NCBI GenBank assembly: GCA_945288535.1
Contig: CALYQQ010000006.1
Span: 1-64,000, forward strand
Origin: an uncultured Enterobacterales bacterium
GTDB lineage: Bacteria > Pseudomonadota > Gammaproteobacteria > Enterobacterales > CALYQQ01
DNA: 64,000 nucleotides
Direction of reading: 5' to 3'
Shown here: piece after piece, positions 1-8,260 of the stretch
Layout: each line of letters opens with the position of its first letter
Position numbering within the stretch: the stretch's first letter is position 1
Translations under genes and position numbers: made by a program
Notes under the pieces: generated by a model
The model's input: only the letters and a program-made list of their open reading frames with translations
Told to the model about the DNA's origin: nothing
Database searches by the model: none

Positions 1-330
1 GCAATATGCTCATTCAGTTCATCCGCCACATGTTTTATGGTCTCAGACAAAATAATATCTGTACTGTCCACTAAGGCTGGTGGTTCAGACACATCAGATA
101 CAAGAGCATCCAGGGCCGGCGGTAACAAGTCATCACTATTTGAATGTTCAATCTCGTGCTGAGTTGCAATATGCTCATTCAGTTCATCCGCCACATGTTT
201 TATGGTCTCAGACAAAATAATATCTGTACTGTCCACTAAGGCTGGTGGTTCAGACACATCAGATACAAGAGCATCCAGGGCCGGCGGTAACAAGTCATCA
301 CTATTTGAATGTTCAATCTCGTGCTGAGTT
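1..330. repeat. Perfect 165-bp tandem repeat (two copies plus the edge of a third) inside the acidic gene
   Basis: Bases 1-165 and 166-330 are identical by eye. A third unit begins at 331 with one change and diverges after about 20 bases. The unit is a multiple of three and encodes 55 residues, starting ELNEHIATQHEIEH and ending ETIKHVAD. It is visibly richer in G+C than the surrounding gene. Identity at synonymous positions indicates recent duplication or homogenisation. The array probably continues to the left. Confidence 0.9.
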
Positions 331-1175
331 GCAATATGTTCATTCAGTTCATTCGCGAAGTATAATGGTGTTTTTTTATTAAAATTAGACTGTTTAGGAA
401 CAATTTGTTTCACTGACTGATTATTGTAAGTTCCAATAATCGTATGTTCTTCTATTTTAGTCTGAATGATATGAGTATTGCTATTGTCTGATAGTGTTGA
501 TGGTTGGATATTATTTAACTCCAACAAAAAATTAGCCATCTCTTCAGGCTGAATAATTTTTGCTTCCGCATCTTCATTTTCATTTTCAATATAATCTAAT
601 AAGGTAGGATGACATTCTACATCAGGTGTTAATGGTTTTATTATATTAGTCTTGGTGTTTTTAGTTTCACTAGCTATTTCGTTATCTAACGTCATCGTAT
701 GATAATCTGTGTTAGAGTTTAATGCTGTTACCAGTTCAGCTTGAATAGCTTCGGCTTCAGCTTCTAAATCATTATCCAATATTGTTGACTGAAATATTGT
801 TGAGCCAAATGATTGTGAGCCTACTGTTTGCGATTGAGTTACATTTATTTCCGTATCTTCCTCATAATCCAATAACGTTGGATAATAAGCTTCTGATTCA
901 AAAGATGATGATTTTATAGTTTTTTCTTGAATAACTTGTTCTTCTTCATCGTAATCCAATAATGTTGGATAATAAGTAGTTGAATCAAAGTTTAATGATT
1001 TTATTTTTTTTGTTAGGTTAACGTCATGTGCATTATTTAATTGTGTTGAATTATATTCTTTTGAATCAAATTCCAAAGGTAATATATTTTCGGACTGAGG
1101 CGCGTCGGACGTTTCGGTCGATGTTATTCGCTTTTTTAATTCTGATTTGGCATTTTTGACGAATGAATTATCCAT
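1..1175 (-). CDS. Unrecognised acidic repeat protein (N-terminal part, runs off the window)
   Basis: An open frame of 391 codons starts at the ATG at 1175 and is still open at base 1. An in-frame stop lies eight codons upstream of that ATG, so the start cannot be earlier; the ribosome site is weak. The protein is rich in Asp, Glu, Ser, Thr and Asn, has no signal peptide and no visible membrane segment. Three spaced copies of a PTLLDY motif, each followed by acidic residues (YYPTLLDYDEEE, YYPTLLDYEEDT, CHPTLLDYIENE), sit in residues 1-210. From about residue 282 a 55-residue unit begins that repeats perfectly until the window edge. I do not recognise a family. Low complexity, acidity and tandem repeats would fit a secreted effector or a surface protein, but that is inference. 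The full length, C-terminus and neighbours are outside the window. Confidence 0.75.
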   Translation of the reverse strand, partial: MDNSFVKNAKSELKKRITSTETSDAPQSENILPLEFDSKEYNSTQLNNAHDVNLTKKIKSLNFDSTTYYPTLLDYDEEEQVIQEKTIKSSSFESEAYYPTLLDYEEDTEINVTQSQTVGSQSFGSTIFQSTILDNDLEAEAEAIQAELVTALNSNTDYHTMTLDNEIASETKNTKTNIIKPLTPDVECHPTLLDYIENENEDAEAKIIQPEEMANFLLELNNIQPSTLSDNSNTHIIQTKIEEHTIIGTYNNQSVKQIVPKQSNFNKKTPLYFANELNEHIATQHEIEHSNSDDLLPPALDALVSDVSEPPALVDSTDIILSETIKHVADELNEHIATQHEIEHSNSDDLLPPALDALVSDVSEPPALVDSTDIILSETIKHVADELNEHI

Positions 1176-2403
1176 ATTCTTAGTAATTATAGTATGTTAA
1201 CTTACTCCAAAAAATAACGTTATATTAAATATTGTCATTAAATGGAAATCGAATATTGTTTCTGTGTTAGTACAAAATCATTAAAATAGCTGCTTATAGC
1301 ATAAAAAGATAAAAAATAAGTATAAGTAACTGACTAAATTGCCAAAATAGTTTATCTATAAAAAATAGATATAGAATAAAAATAATACTTATTTTAAATA
1401 CATAATGTTATTTTAACTAATAATGATTTTTCTCATGGATTAGGTTATTAATCATTATATTACTAAAAGAAAAACGCAATTTAAAAAATGATTTTTAAAA
1501 TTTATTTTTTTAAATGTATTCTGGTTGACAAGATCCCCACAGCATTCATAGGCATATAACCTCATATACCGTATCGATGTATTGAAATCACGCACAGCTA
1601 TTAAAATAGCTGATTTATCATTTTAAAAAATGTCAATTTATATTAAATTTCTTCATGATCCAAGACTCCATTAAATAGATCAAATAATTACACTATTTAT
1701 TGCTAACTCATTACAATATACTAAATTATAAAATAATTGTCTTATTTTCGCGAATTCTTACTATCATATATAGTGATAAATAAAACATATATCTATATAT
1801 CATGATAACAAGAAAAATCCTAAGGTAATATTAAAAACATCACAATAACTTTTTATACTATAATGAAAAATATGTTAACCCTATTAATTAACTATACTAA
1901 TTATAATTATTAATCAACTATTTTTTTAAAATAATTTTATTTTTATATTACAAGCAGATGAATTATTTATTTTATGATAACAATACTAACTAATAATGAA
2001 AAAACAATAACAATAAGTTAAGCGTATTAAGCTAATCTTAGAATAGATTATTGTTTTCTTTATTTTATTATCATCATTTCTTATCTACTATTACTTAAGT
2101 CAAAATTGTATTTTTTAGTTTGTTTATTATTCTGATACTAAATAACTTAATGATATTATAAGTTAAAAAAATATGTTCTAAAGATTAACCATCCGTAATA
2201 TTATCGAAAATAACAATACATTAGCATTTAGACAATTAATAAATATAACAATCTGTTAACTATAATAGCAAGTATTATCTGTTCAAAAAATGTGCTCTTA
2301 TTTATTCGATAATGAACGCTTTAAGATTTAGCTTATCTAACATAGATGTTAAAATGATTAATTAATTAAAAGTGTAAATTGATATTGATAAAGAGGACGT
2401 CGT
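1176..2403. other. Gene-poor AT-rich spacer
   Basis: About 1.2 kb with no convincing open frame on either strand, very AT-rich with many short stop-dense stretches. It separates two divergent genes, the acidic repeat gene and ecotin, so both promoters should lie here. I could not pick a single promoter with confidence. A possible ribosome site (AAGAGGA) lies just before the ecotin start. Confidence 0.6.
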
Positions 2404-2937
2404 GTGAAAAAAAATTATATTGTTGCATCAGCATTATGTGCATTAATGTTAAATACTGTAGCTTATGCTCATAATAAATCAGCAACGAAGTTAACAAAAT
2501 CTTCAACAGAAAAAGCGATACCTTATCCAAATCCTCAAGAGGGTTTTAATCGCCATGTGATCTATTTACCTCACTTAGCTAATGAACAAGATGCTAAGGT
2601 AGAATTGCTTATTGGTAAAACTATCAATAGTGACTGTAATCAACAAATGATGGCTGGTACATTTGTTAAAAAAGAACTTGAAGGTTGGGGGTATGATTAT
2701 TTTGTCGTCAAAAATGTTGGACCTGTTGCATCAACTTTAATGGCATGCCCTAATCATAAAAAAGCTGAGAAATTTATTACCATTAATGGAATAGACTTAC
2801 AGCGTTATAATAGTCAATTACCCTTGGTAATTTACGCACCAAAAGATATAGAAGTAAAATACCGTATCTGGCAAGCTTCTGAGCATATTCATACAGCAGT
2901 TGAACACAATAAAGGCAATATAGCTGAGAAAAATTAA
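2404..2937 (+). CDS. eco: Ecotin, periplasmic serine protease inhibitor
   Basis: Ecotin is a periplasmic dimer that inhibits trypsin-fold serine proteases and is thought to shield enterobacteria from host digestive and neutrophil proteases. The frame starts at a GTG preceded by AAGAGGA. Residues 1-22 are a Sec signal peptide ending in VAYA. The mature part follows E. coli ecotin closely: AIPYPNPQEGFNRHVIYLP, KVELLIGKTINSDCNQQ, LEGWGYDYFVV, ACPNHKKAEKFI, QLPLVIYAPKDIEVKYRIW. The two cysteines of the conserved disulphide (in SDCN and MACP) are present. The reactive loop reads ASTLMACP where E. coli has VSTMMACP, so the P1 residue is Leu rather than Met. There is an extra 15 to 20 residue linker after the signal peptide, and the C-terminus is slightly extended. 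A strong hairpin follows. Confidence 0.93.
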   Translation: MKKNYIVASALCALMLNTVAYAHNKSATKLTKSSTEKAIPYPNPQEGFNRHVIYLPHLANEQDAKVELLIGKTINSDCNQQMMAGTFVKKELEGWGYDYFVVKNVGPVASTLMACPNHKKAEKFITINGIDLQRYNSQLPLVIYAPKDIEVKYRIWQASEHIHTAVEHNKGNIAEKN

Positions 2938-2964
2938 TTAAAGTAGTTGGTTATTAGATTTGAT

Positions 2965-2994
2965 GTGATCTTTTATTTTAGAATAAAAGATCAC
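2965..2994 (+). terminator. Terminator after ecotin
   Basis: Perfect 13-bp inverted repeat, GTGATCTTTTATT (2965-2977) and AATAAAAGATCAC (2982-2994), with a 4-base loop, followed by TTTTAATGTTTATTT. It lies 28 bases after the ecotin stop and is consistent with intrinsic termination. Confidence 0.75.
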
Positions 2995-3392
2995 TTTTAA
3001 TGTTTATTTAAAATACAGTTCTTATGTTAATTACTATTTTATTAAATATAAATTTTAACCGTCATGCTTTTTGTTGAAAAAGTAATTACTTATTTTCAAA
3101 ATTAAAAAATAGTTATTTTTTTAATTTTTTTAGTTATAAGTAATGTTATTTTTATTATTTCATATAAAAAATAATTTTTTTGTTTTTATTAAACATACTA
3201 TATCCTAAGTTGATTTATAATTATTTGTAAGATATTATTTTGTTACTGAATAAAAATTTATTCAGTAAAAATTTTTGAAAAATAAAAGATAAAATTATTT
3301 TATCGATTATATTTCATCAAATATATTCAAGGAAACGTTAATTATATAGATTCACTCTATATGATGTTATCAGAATTAAGGAAGGTACTATT
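2995..3392. other. AT-rich leader region of the peptide locus
   Basis: Roughly 400 bases without a gene between the ecotin terminator and the small peptide gene. It must hold the promoter of the peptide operon. The only structured element I see is an inverted repeat at 3344-3362 (ATATAGA, 5-base loop, TCTATAT), 30 bases before the start codon. A good ribosome site AAGGAAGG lies at 3378-3385. Confidence 0.5.
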
Positions 3393-3542
3393 ATGTTTTC
3401 AGTTATTAAAAAATCAGAAGCTAAAAAAGTAATCGGTGGTCTTTTTACAAGCCAAGTCGATGTTAATGTTAACACTCCTTGGGGTGATTATGTTGGTTCT
3501 TGGAAAGGTAACAAAGATAAACCTAATCTTGCTAAGAACTAA
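3393..3542 (+). CDS. Small double-glycine leader peptide, candidate microcin/RiPP precursor
   Basis: A 49-residue frame with a strong ribosome site (AAGGAAGG seven bases upstream). The first 16 residues, MFSVIKKSEAKKVIGG, look like a double-glycine leader of the kind removed by C39 peptidases: charged helix-forming stretch, hydrophobic residues near -4, and Gly-Gly at the cut site. The predicted core is residues 17-49. It has no Cys, has Trp at 30 and 37, a Gly/Asn/Lys-rich end (GSWKGNKDKPNLAKN), and a predicted net positive charge. A C39-peptidase exporter follows 1.5 kb downstream on the same strand, which supports the reading. The core is not one I recognise. It may be a bacteriocin, a signalling peptide or a modified RiPP. 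No radical SAM, cyclodehydratase or lanthionine enzyme is visible nearby. Confidence 0.75.
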   Translation: MFSVIKKSEAKKVIGGLFTSQVDVNVNTPWGDYVGSWKGNKDKPNLAKN

Positions 3543-3556
3543 TTTTTAATAAAATT

Positions 3557-3581
3557 AGCGGTACGCTTATGGCGTGCCGCT
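3557..3581 (+). terminator. Hairpin just after the peptide gene (attenuator or mRNA stabiliser)
   Basis: AGCGGTACGC (3557-3566) pairs over 10 bp with GCGTGCCGCT (3572-3581), one U-G wobble, 5-base loop. It starts 14 bases after the peptide stop and is far more GC-rich than its surroundings. There is no clean T-tract after it. In peptide operons such a hairpin often lets the small precursor message accumulate above the export genes; here that role is inferred. Confidence 0.65.
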
Positions 3582-3950
3582 ATATAACAAACCTTTGTAA
3601 AACACAAATATATTATATAACATAATTATTTCATTGATTTTTAAAAACAATATTACTAAAAAAGAAATTTTTCTATTTAAAAAAAAATAGGCTTATTTAT
3701 ATACAAATATGTTTATATTTATATGATTTATAATATAAATATTAATTGAGTATCTTCATTAAATTTACTGTGTTATATTGTTCGTATTATATCTTATAGT
3801 TTAATCTCTTTATAACTAGCTGATTATAAAAAATAAGATATTCTATCATCCGTTATTTTACAGTAATTTTTTATAAAAACGTTTATACCAAGAATAAATA
3901 TAATATTAAAGACATATACAGAAATTGCGATCTCTTGCATAATATTTTAT
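3582..3950. other. AT-rich spacer between peptide and export genes
   Basis: About 370 bases with no open frame of note and no further double-glycine peptide that I could find. It may hold a second promoter for the downstream genes. Confidence 0.5.
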
Positions 3951-4970
3951 ATGCATCTCGATATATTTCAGTCTGTTGTCAACTTGTATATTTGGTTAAT
4001 GATTATGACTATAATTTATATCAATCTATTAGCTTTTTTTTATGATCGTCAAAAATGGCTTGCTACACATTGGCAGACTATTTCTAATAAATTAATGCGT
4101 TCTGTTGTTCGTCGTCTTGGTGTGGGATATAGCTTTACTATAGCTAGCTATATTTATTGGATTTATCATAAATATAAAGATATCGGTTTTCGCCGTGCTG
4201 TATTACTGAATCAAATCTCTGCCCAAAATTATCAGCTATTAATGAATGAACCGCCAGCAAAAAGTAATATTTATTCCCGTGTTTGGCGAACAAAGAATAT
4301 GCTAGAAAAGTATATTTATTATGAAAACCCTTTAATTATTGAACAAATAAGAAACATTGCCAGCCAACTAGATAAAGAGGTGGCTAGTGTTGAAAGCAGA
4401 GCAAAAACACCTATTTTATCACCATTACATATGTGTTCTGATATGTTAGCCGCTATTGCTTGCTCAATGGTGCAGCCATATTCAACATCGGTTATTTCGA
4501 TTTATAATGAAGACTACTTTGGTCTTAATGAGAATAATTTCTTTAAAAAGAATAAAAATACATCGCTCCAACAAGTTAATCCAGAAAAAGCATCTACTAA
4601 ATTAGCGCGGACATTGAAAAAAACACAAAAACGTCAAGAAAATATTGTCATTTTCGCCGATGCATTACCACAAATCACGGAATCTATTGTTGGCTATAGT
4701 ATGCCAACTAAACTAGTTAAATTATTTGGTCGTGAAGGACGTTTATATAGTGGTATAGATAGACTCACAACCATGGTGGACGCCGAGGTTATCTTCTTCT
4801 ACCTCTATTGGGAAAATAACACTGTTAAATTGCGCACATTTCCAGCAGTAAGCAAGCAAGAACTGACAACAAAAACAAGTGAATATATTGAAACTGCATT
4901 AAAAGAGCGACCTACTGACTGGTTTATGTGGCATGCTACCAATTTATTTTATTTAAACACAGAAAAATAA
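3951..4970 (+). CDS. LpxL/HtrB-like acyltransferase-related protein of the peptide locus
   Basis: 339 residues with one N-terminal membrane helix at about 10-31 and a large cytoplasmic part. The C-terminal half follows the layout of lipid A lauroyl/myristoyl acyltransferases (lysophospholipid acyltransferase superfamily). ILSPLHMCSD (155-164) sits at the catalytic histidine block, VIFADALP (233-240) at the block that reads FAPDQD in LpxL, VDAEVIFFYLYW (276-287) at the hydrophobic strand, and RPTDWFMWHATNLF (320-333) at the position of PEQWLWIHRRF. The usual H-x4-D/E catalytic pair is altered to H160-x3-D164, so activity is uncertain. No clear ribosome site precedes the ATG. It lies 34 bases before the C39 exporter and is probably cotranscribed. 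It could acylate the peptide or a lipid, or be an inactive accessory or immunity protein. The family assignment is by eye. Confidence 0.5.
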   Translation: MHLDIFQSVVNLYIWLMIMTIIYINLLAFFYDRQKWLATHWQTISNKLMRSVVRRLGVGYSFTIASYIYWIYHKYKDIGFRRAVLLNQISAQNYQLLMNEPPAKSNIYSRVWRTKNMLEKYIYYENPLIIEQIRNIASQLDKEVASVESRAKTPILSPLHMCSDMLAAIACSMVQPYSTSVISIYNEDYFGLNENNFFKKNKNTSLQQVNPEKASTKLARTLKKTQKRQENIVIFADALPQITESIVGYSMPTKLVKLFGREGRLYSGIDRLTTMVDAEVIFFYLYWENNTVKLRTFPAVSKQELTTKTSEYIETALKERPTDWFMWHATNLFYLNTEK

Positions 4971-5004
4971 CTATTATTAATATAAATTTATTACAGGCTA
5001 CCAC

Positions 5005-7080
5005 ATGGAAAAAGTGACCCCTATTATTCCTGAAGTCATCTATCAAAACGAATTATCTGAATGCGGTTTAGCTTGTGTTGCTATGGCTCTTCAGCACATA
5101 GAAAACGCACCTACACTTTATGAATTACGGGAAAAATTTCCGGTTTCATTATTTGGTGCATCTATGGCCGATCTAATTGATATTATTACATTTTATGGAT
5201 TAGAAGCAACACCAGTCGAATTTGATATTGAACAACTAAATAAATTACCTACACCAGCAATATTGCATTTTAACAAAAATCACTTTATCTATCTTGCTTA
5301 CTGTAAGGGTAATTATGCATACATTATTGATCCTGCAATGGGAGCAAGATTGCTGCCTGTTGAGATCTTAAAATCTTATTTAAGTCCATTTGCTATTCTT
5401 TGCCAAACGCCAACCACTAATGTACATGTTAAACAAAAAAAATGGTTGTCGTCTATTAGTGATTTTATTAAGAATACAGATAAAAAATTATTGTCTATTA
5501 GCCTGCTTGCCGGATGTGGTTCATTTTTTATTCCGATGTACATCTCTTTCTCATTAGACAAAATGTTGCCAAACACTGCCAACAGTACAATAACCATCTG
5601 GGCACTAGCGTTTGTCTTTTTATTAGCAATTCTATCTACATCTTTAATTGATTATCTTTCTAAAAAATTATTAATACACCGAATTTTGGCACAAAGTTGT
5701 ATGGAACTAAGTGCTACTTATTTTAGATTGCTGCGAAATACACTAAATTATTTTGAACGTCGGGAAACAGGTGATATTGCCTCGCGTTATGCTGCTTATG
5801 AGCGTACATTACTACAAAGTATTAGCATTGATAATGAACGCGCCGTATCATCTGTTATTTTAATTCTAGCTATTATTGCAATGTTGCTAATTAATCCCTT
5901 ATTAACTCTTTTAGCGGGTTTGACCATAATCATCTATGGCATAGCAAGCATTTATTATAAAAACCAACGTGTTACATTCACACAAGAACTGGAGCGCGCA
6001 ACTGCGGCAAAAACAGAATTACTTTATGAATCAATTCGCGGTATTACTACGATAAAAACGGCTGCATTACTTCCCTTTTTAAGTGAAAAATTTTCCTTAA
6101 AGTTAACAAGAATGCTAACCATTTGGCAGAAAAATGCATTAAATGAATCACAACAACAAATTATTTATACTATTATAGCGAGCATTGAATTAATCTTTAT
6201 TATCTCATTAGCATTACCATTGCTTGCATCTCATTCACTCACATTCGGTGAGTTTTATGCCTTTACTTTCTTTCGCCAAATAGCATTAGGTTCAGCAACA
6301 AGCTTTTTTTTCAACCAAATTCAACGTAAAGAGTGTGATGTTGCTATAACTCGTGCTCAAGATATGATCTTAGCTTCTAAAGATCGTCCAATAAAGCCGA
6401 AACAAGATTTTGAGCATACTATACAATTAAGTCAGTTAAATTATTCTTATGATCGCCAGCCGATTTTAGTAGATATTAATTTAACGCTAACCCCTGGCAA
6501 AAAAATTGCCATTGTTGGCGCTTCAGGGAGTGGTAAAAGTACATTATTAAAAATTATCGCTGGATTAATTACCCCAAAAGAGGGGGATTTAATCAATAAA
6601 CATATCACCGATGATTTATCACAATGGGAATGGCTGGCTGAACGTAGTTTTATTATTACTCAAGACGATATTTTGTTACATACCTCTGTACTAGAAAATG
6701 TTCGACTCTATGATAAATCGATTACAAGTCAACAATGCGCTCTACAATTGGATAATCTGGGATTAACCTCACTTATTGAAAATTTCCCTAATAAATTAAA
6801 TACGATTATTTCAGAAAATAATTCTCCTCTTTCTGTTGGCCAACGGCAACGAATAATGATAGCAAGAGCCTTAGTTCAATCTAAACCAATTATTTTATTA
6901 GATGAACCTACAGCAAATCTTGATACACAATCGGCTGCTGTGGCAATGAAAGTCATTTTACAAAGTCAAAAGACTGCTATCATTGTAACCCATGAGAATA
7001 AATATCTTGAGCAATTTGATGAAGTTTATAGCATGTCTGAAGGCCGTTTAATTCGCTTACAACTACAAAAAGTTGCTTAG
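5005..7080 (+). CDS. Bacteriocin-type ABC exporter with N-terminal C39 peptidase (PCAT)
   Basis: Membrane exporter that cuts double-glycine leaders and pumps the mature peptide out of the cytoplasm, like CvaB of colicin V (similar length, 691 residues here). Domains in order: C39 peptidase about 1-135 with Q14, C20 (QNELSECGLAC), H93 (KNHFIYL) and D109 (YIIDP) all present, so it should be active; six-helix ABC transmembrane region about 155-435; nucleotide-binding domain from about 470 with Walker A GASGSGKST (about 505-513), signature LSVGQRQR (about 608) and Walker B IILLDEPT (about 629-636). It is followed after 40 bases by the adaptor gene. Its obvious substrate is the 49-residue peptide upstream. 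Confidence 0.92.
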   Translation: MEKVTPIIPEVIYQNELSECGLACVAMALQHIENAPTLYELREKFPVSLFGASMADLIDIITFYGLEATPVEFDIEQLNKLPTPAILHFNKNHFIYLAYCKGNYAYIIDPAMGARLLPVEILKSYLSPFAILCQTPTTNVHVKQKKWLSSISDFIKNTDKKLLSISLLAGCGSFFIPMYISFSLDKMLPNTANSTITIWALAFVFLLAILSTSLIDYLSKKLLIHRILAQSCMELSATYFRLLRNTLNYFERRETGDIASRYAAYERTLLQSISIDNERAVSSVILILAIIAMLLINPLLTLLAGLTIIIYGIASIYYKNQRVTFTQELERATAAKTELLYESIRGITTIKTAALLPFLSEKFSLKLTRMLTIWQKNALNESQQQIIYTIIASIELIFIISLALPLLASHSLTFGEFYAFTFFRQIALGSATSFFFNQIQRKECDVAITRAQDMILASKDRPIKPKQDFEHTIQLSQLNYSYDRQPILVDINLTLTPGKKIAIVGASGSGKSTLLKIIAGLITPKEGDLINKHITDDLSQWEWLAERSFIITQDDILLHTSVLENVRLYDKSITSQQCALQLDNLGLTSLIENFPNKLNTIISENNSPLSVGQRQRIMIARALVQSKPIILLDEPTANLDTQSAAVAMKVILQSQKTAIIVTHENKYLEQFDEVYSMSEGRLIRLQLQKVA

Positions 7081-7120
7081 TTTTACTTGAAATAAACTAG
7101 GCTTTGCCTGAGTGGTATTG

Positions 7121-8260
7121 ATGAAATTATTAAGAATAATAATTAAACCTTACATCATCATTCCTTTATTAGGATTGTTTATTTTTGGTTGGCTATATGT
7201 CACACGTTTCGGTTCATATCAACAAGAACCGAAGCTGTTAACCTATCCTGTGCAACGCGCTAATATCACTCCAAGTGTAATGGCAACAGGTATATTAAAA
7301 GCAACAAAAAATGTTGATGTCGGTGCGCAAATTAGTGGTCAGCTAAAAAAAATTCATGTAAATGTAGGTGATCGTATACAGGAAGGACAATTGCTTGCAG
7401 AAGTTGATTCCACCATCATGCAGAATACATTGTCGCAAACTGAATCAGAAATCAAAATACTTATAGCCAGACAGCGTAGTGCAAAAGTGAAGTTAACTCA
7501 AGCAAAGCGAAACTTTGACCGATTCAAAGAAGAGTCACTACGAGAAACGATTTCCGTTAAAGAATTTGAAGAACTTGAATCAACCTATCTTGTTGCTAAA
7601 CATGAGCTTGAGCAAGCAAATGAAGAACTTCGTAAAGCACAAATTGAAATTAGGAATGCTCGCAAAAATCTGTCATTTACTCAAATAAATGCTCCCTTAA
7701 GTGGTACTGTTGTTGAAATTATCACCCAAGAAGGGCAAACAATTATAGCATCACAAGCCGCTCCTACTATTATGCGGGTGGCAGATTTGACTAATATGAC
7801 GGTTGAAGCCTCTATTTCGGAAGTTGATATTTTAAAAGTACATAAAGGAGATAAAGCTTATTTCTCTATTTTTGGCGAACCTTCTGTTATCTATAAAACA
7901 GAACTCGATTTAATAAAACCATCACCAGAAAACCGTAATAATTCTATTTTTTATAAAGCACAACTACATGTCCCAAACACGGATGAAAAGTTACGCCTAG
8001 ATATGACGGCAAATGTAACCATTATTCAGGGTCAAGCAACGGACGTTATGGCAGTTAGCCGTGAGTTAATTCATGGCGAAATACCGAAAAAAGAAATTAA
8101 TGTTCGCATTATTAATAAAGGTCAAAAAATGACCCGAACAATTAAATTTGGGCTAGCTGATCGCTATTTTATTGAGATCCTCTCAGGTATTGAAGACGGT
8201 GATGAAATCATTCCAGATCAGTTGTTTTATCGTGATGTTGAGGCCGCTATTAGTCAATGA
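7121..8260 (+). CDS. MacA/HlyD-type periplasmic adaptor (membrane fusion protein)
   Basis: Bridges an inner-membrane pump to a TolC-type outer-membrane channel. One N-terminal membrane anchor (about 8-27), then a lipoyl/barrel half-motif (GAQISGQLKKIHVNVGDRI), a long coiled coil (about 105-185, QTESEIKILIARQRSA through ARKNL), the second lipoyl half (INAPLSGTVVEIITQEGQT) and a beta-barrel part. About 379 residues, close to MacA (371). A GTG at 7112 and a TTG at 7118 are in frame, but the ATG at 7121 is preceded by AGTGG at a suitable distance and is preferred. The stop overlaps the MacB-like start by four bases (ATGA). No outer-membrane channel gene is in the window, so it would have to use a TolC encoded elsewhere. 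Confidence 0.9.
   Translation: MKLLRIIIKPYIIIPLLGLFIFGWLYVTRFGSYQQEPKLLTYPVQRANITPSVMATGILKATKNVDVGAQISGQLKKIHVNVGDRIQEGQLLAEVDSTIMQNTLSQTESEIKILIARQRSAKVKLTQAKRNFDRFKEESLRETISVKEFEELESTYLVAKHELEQANEELRKAQIEIRNARKNLSFTQINAPLSGTVVEIITQEGQTIIASQAAPTIMRVADLTNMTVEASISEVDILKVHKGDKAYFSIFGEPSVIYKTELDLIKPSPENRNNSIFYKAQLHVPNTDEKLRLDMTANVTIIQGQATDVMAVSRELIHGEIPKKEINVRIINKGQKMTRTIKFGLADRYFIEILSGIEDGDEIIPDQLFYRDVEAAISQ

Noticed and set aside
1-350. CRISPR-like or iteron-like array
   Set aside because: The units are 165 bp, adjoin without spacers, and lie in one open frame, so they are protein-coding tandem repeats.
5376-5597. Minus-strand frame inside the C39 exporter gene, and similar short frames inside ribosomal, purine and KS genes
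   Set aside because: They lie wholly within strong coding genes on the other strand or in another frame and have no ribosome site or family features.
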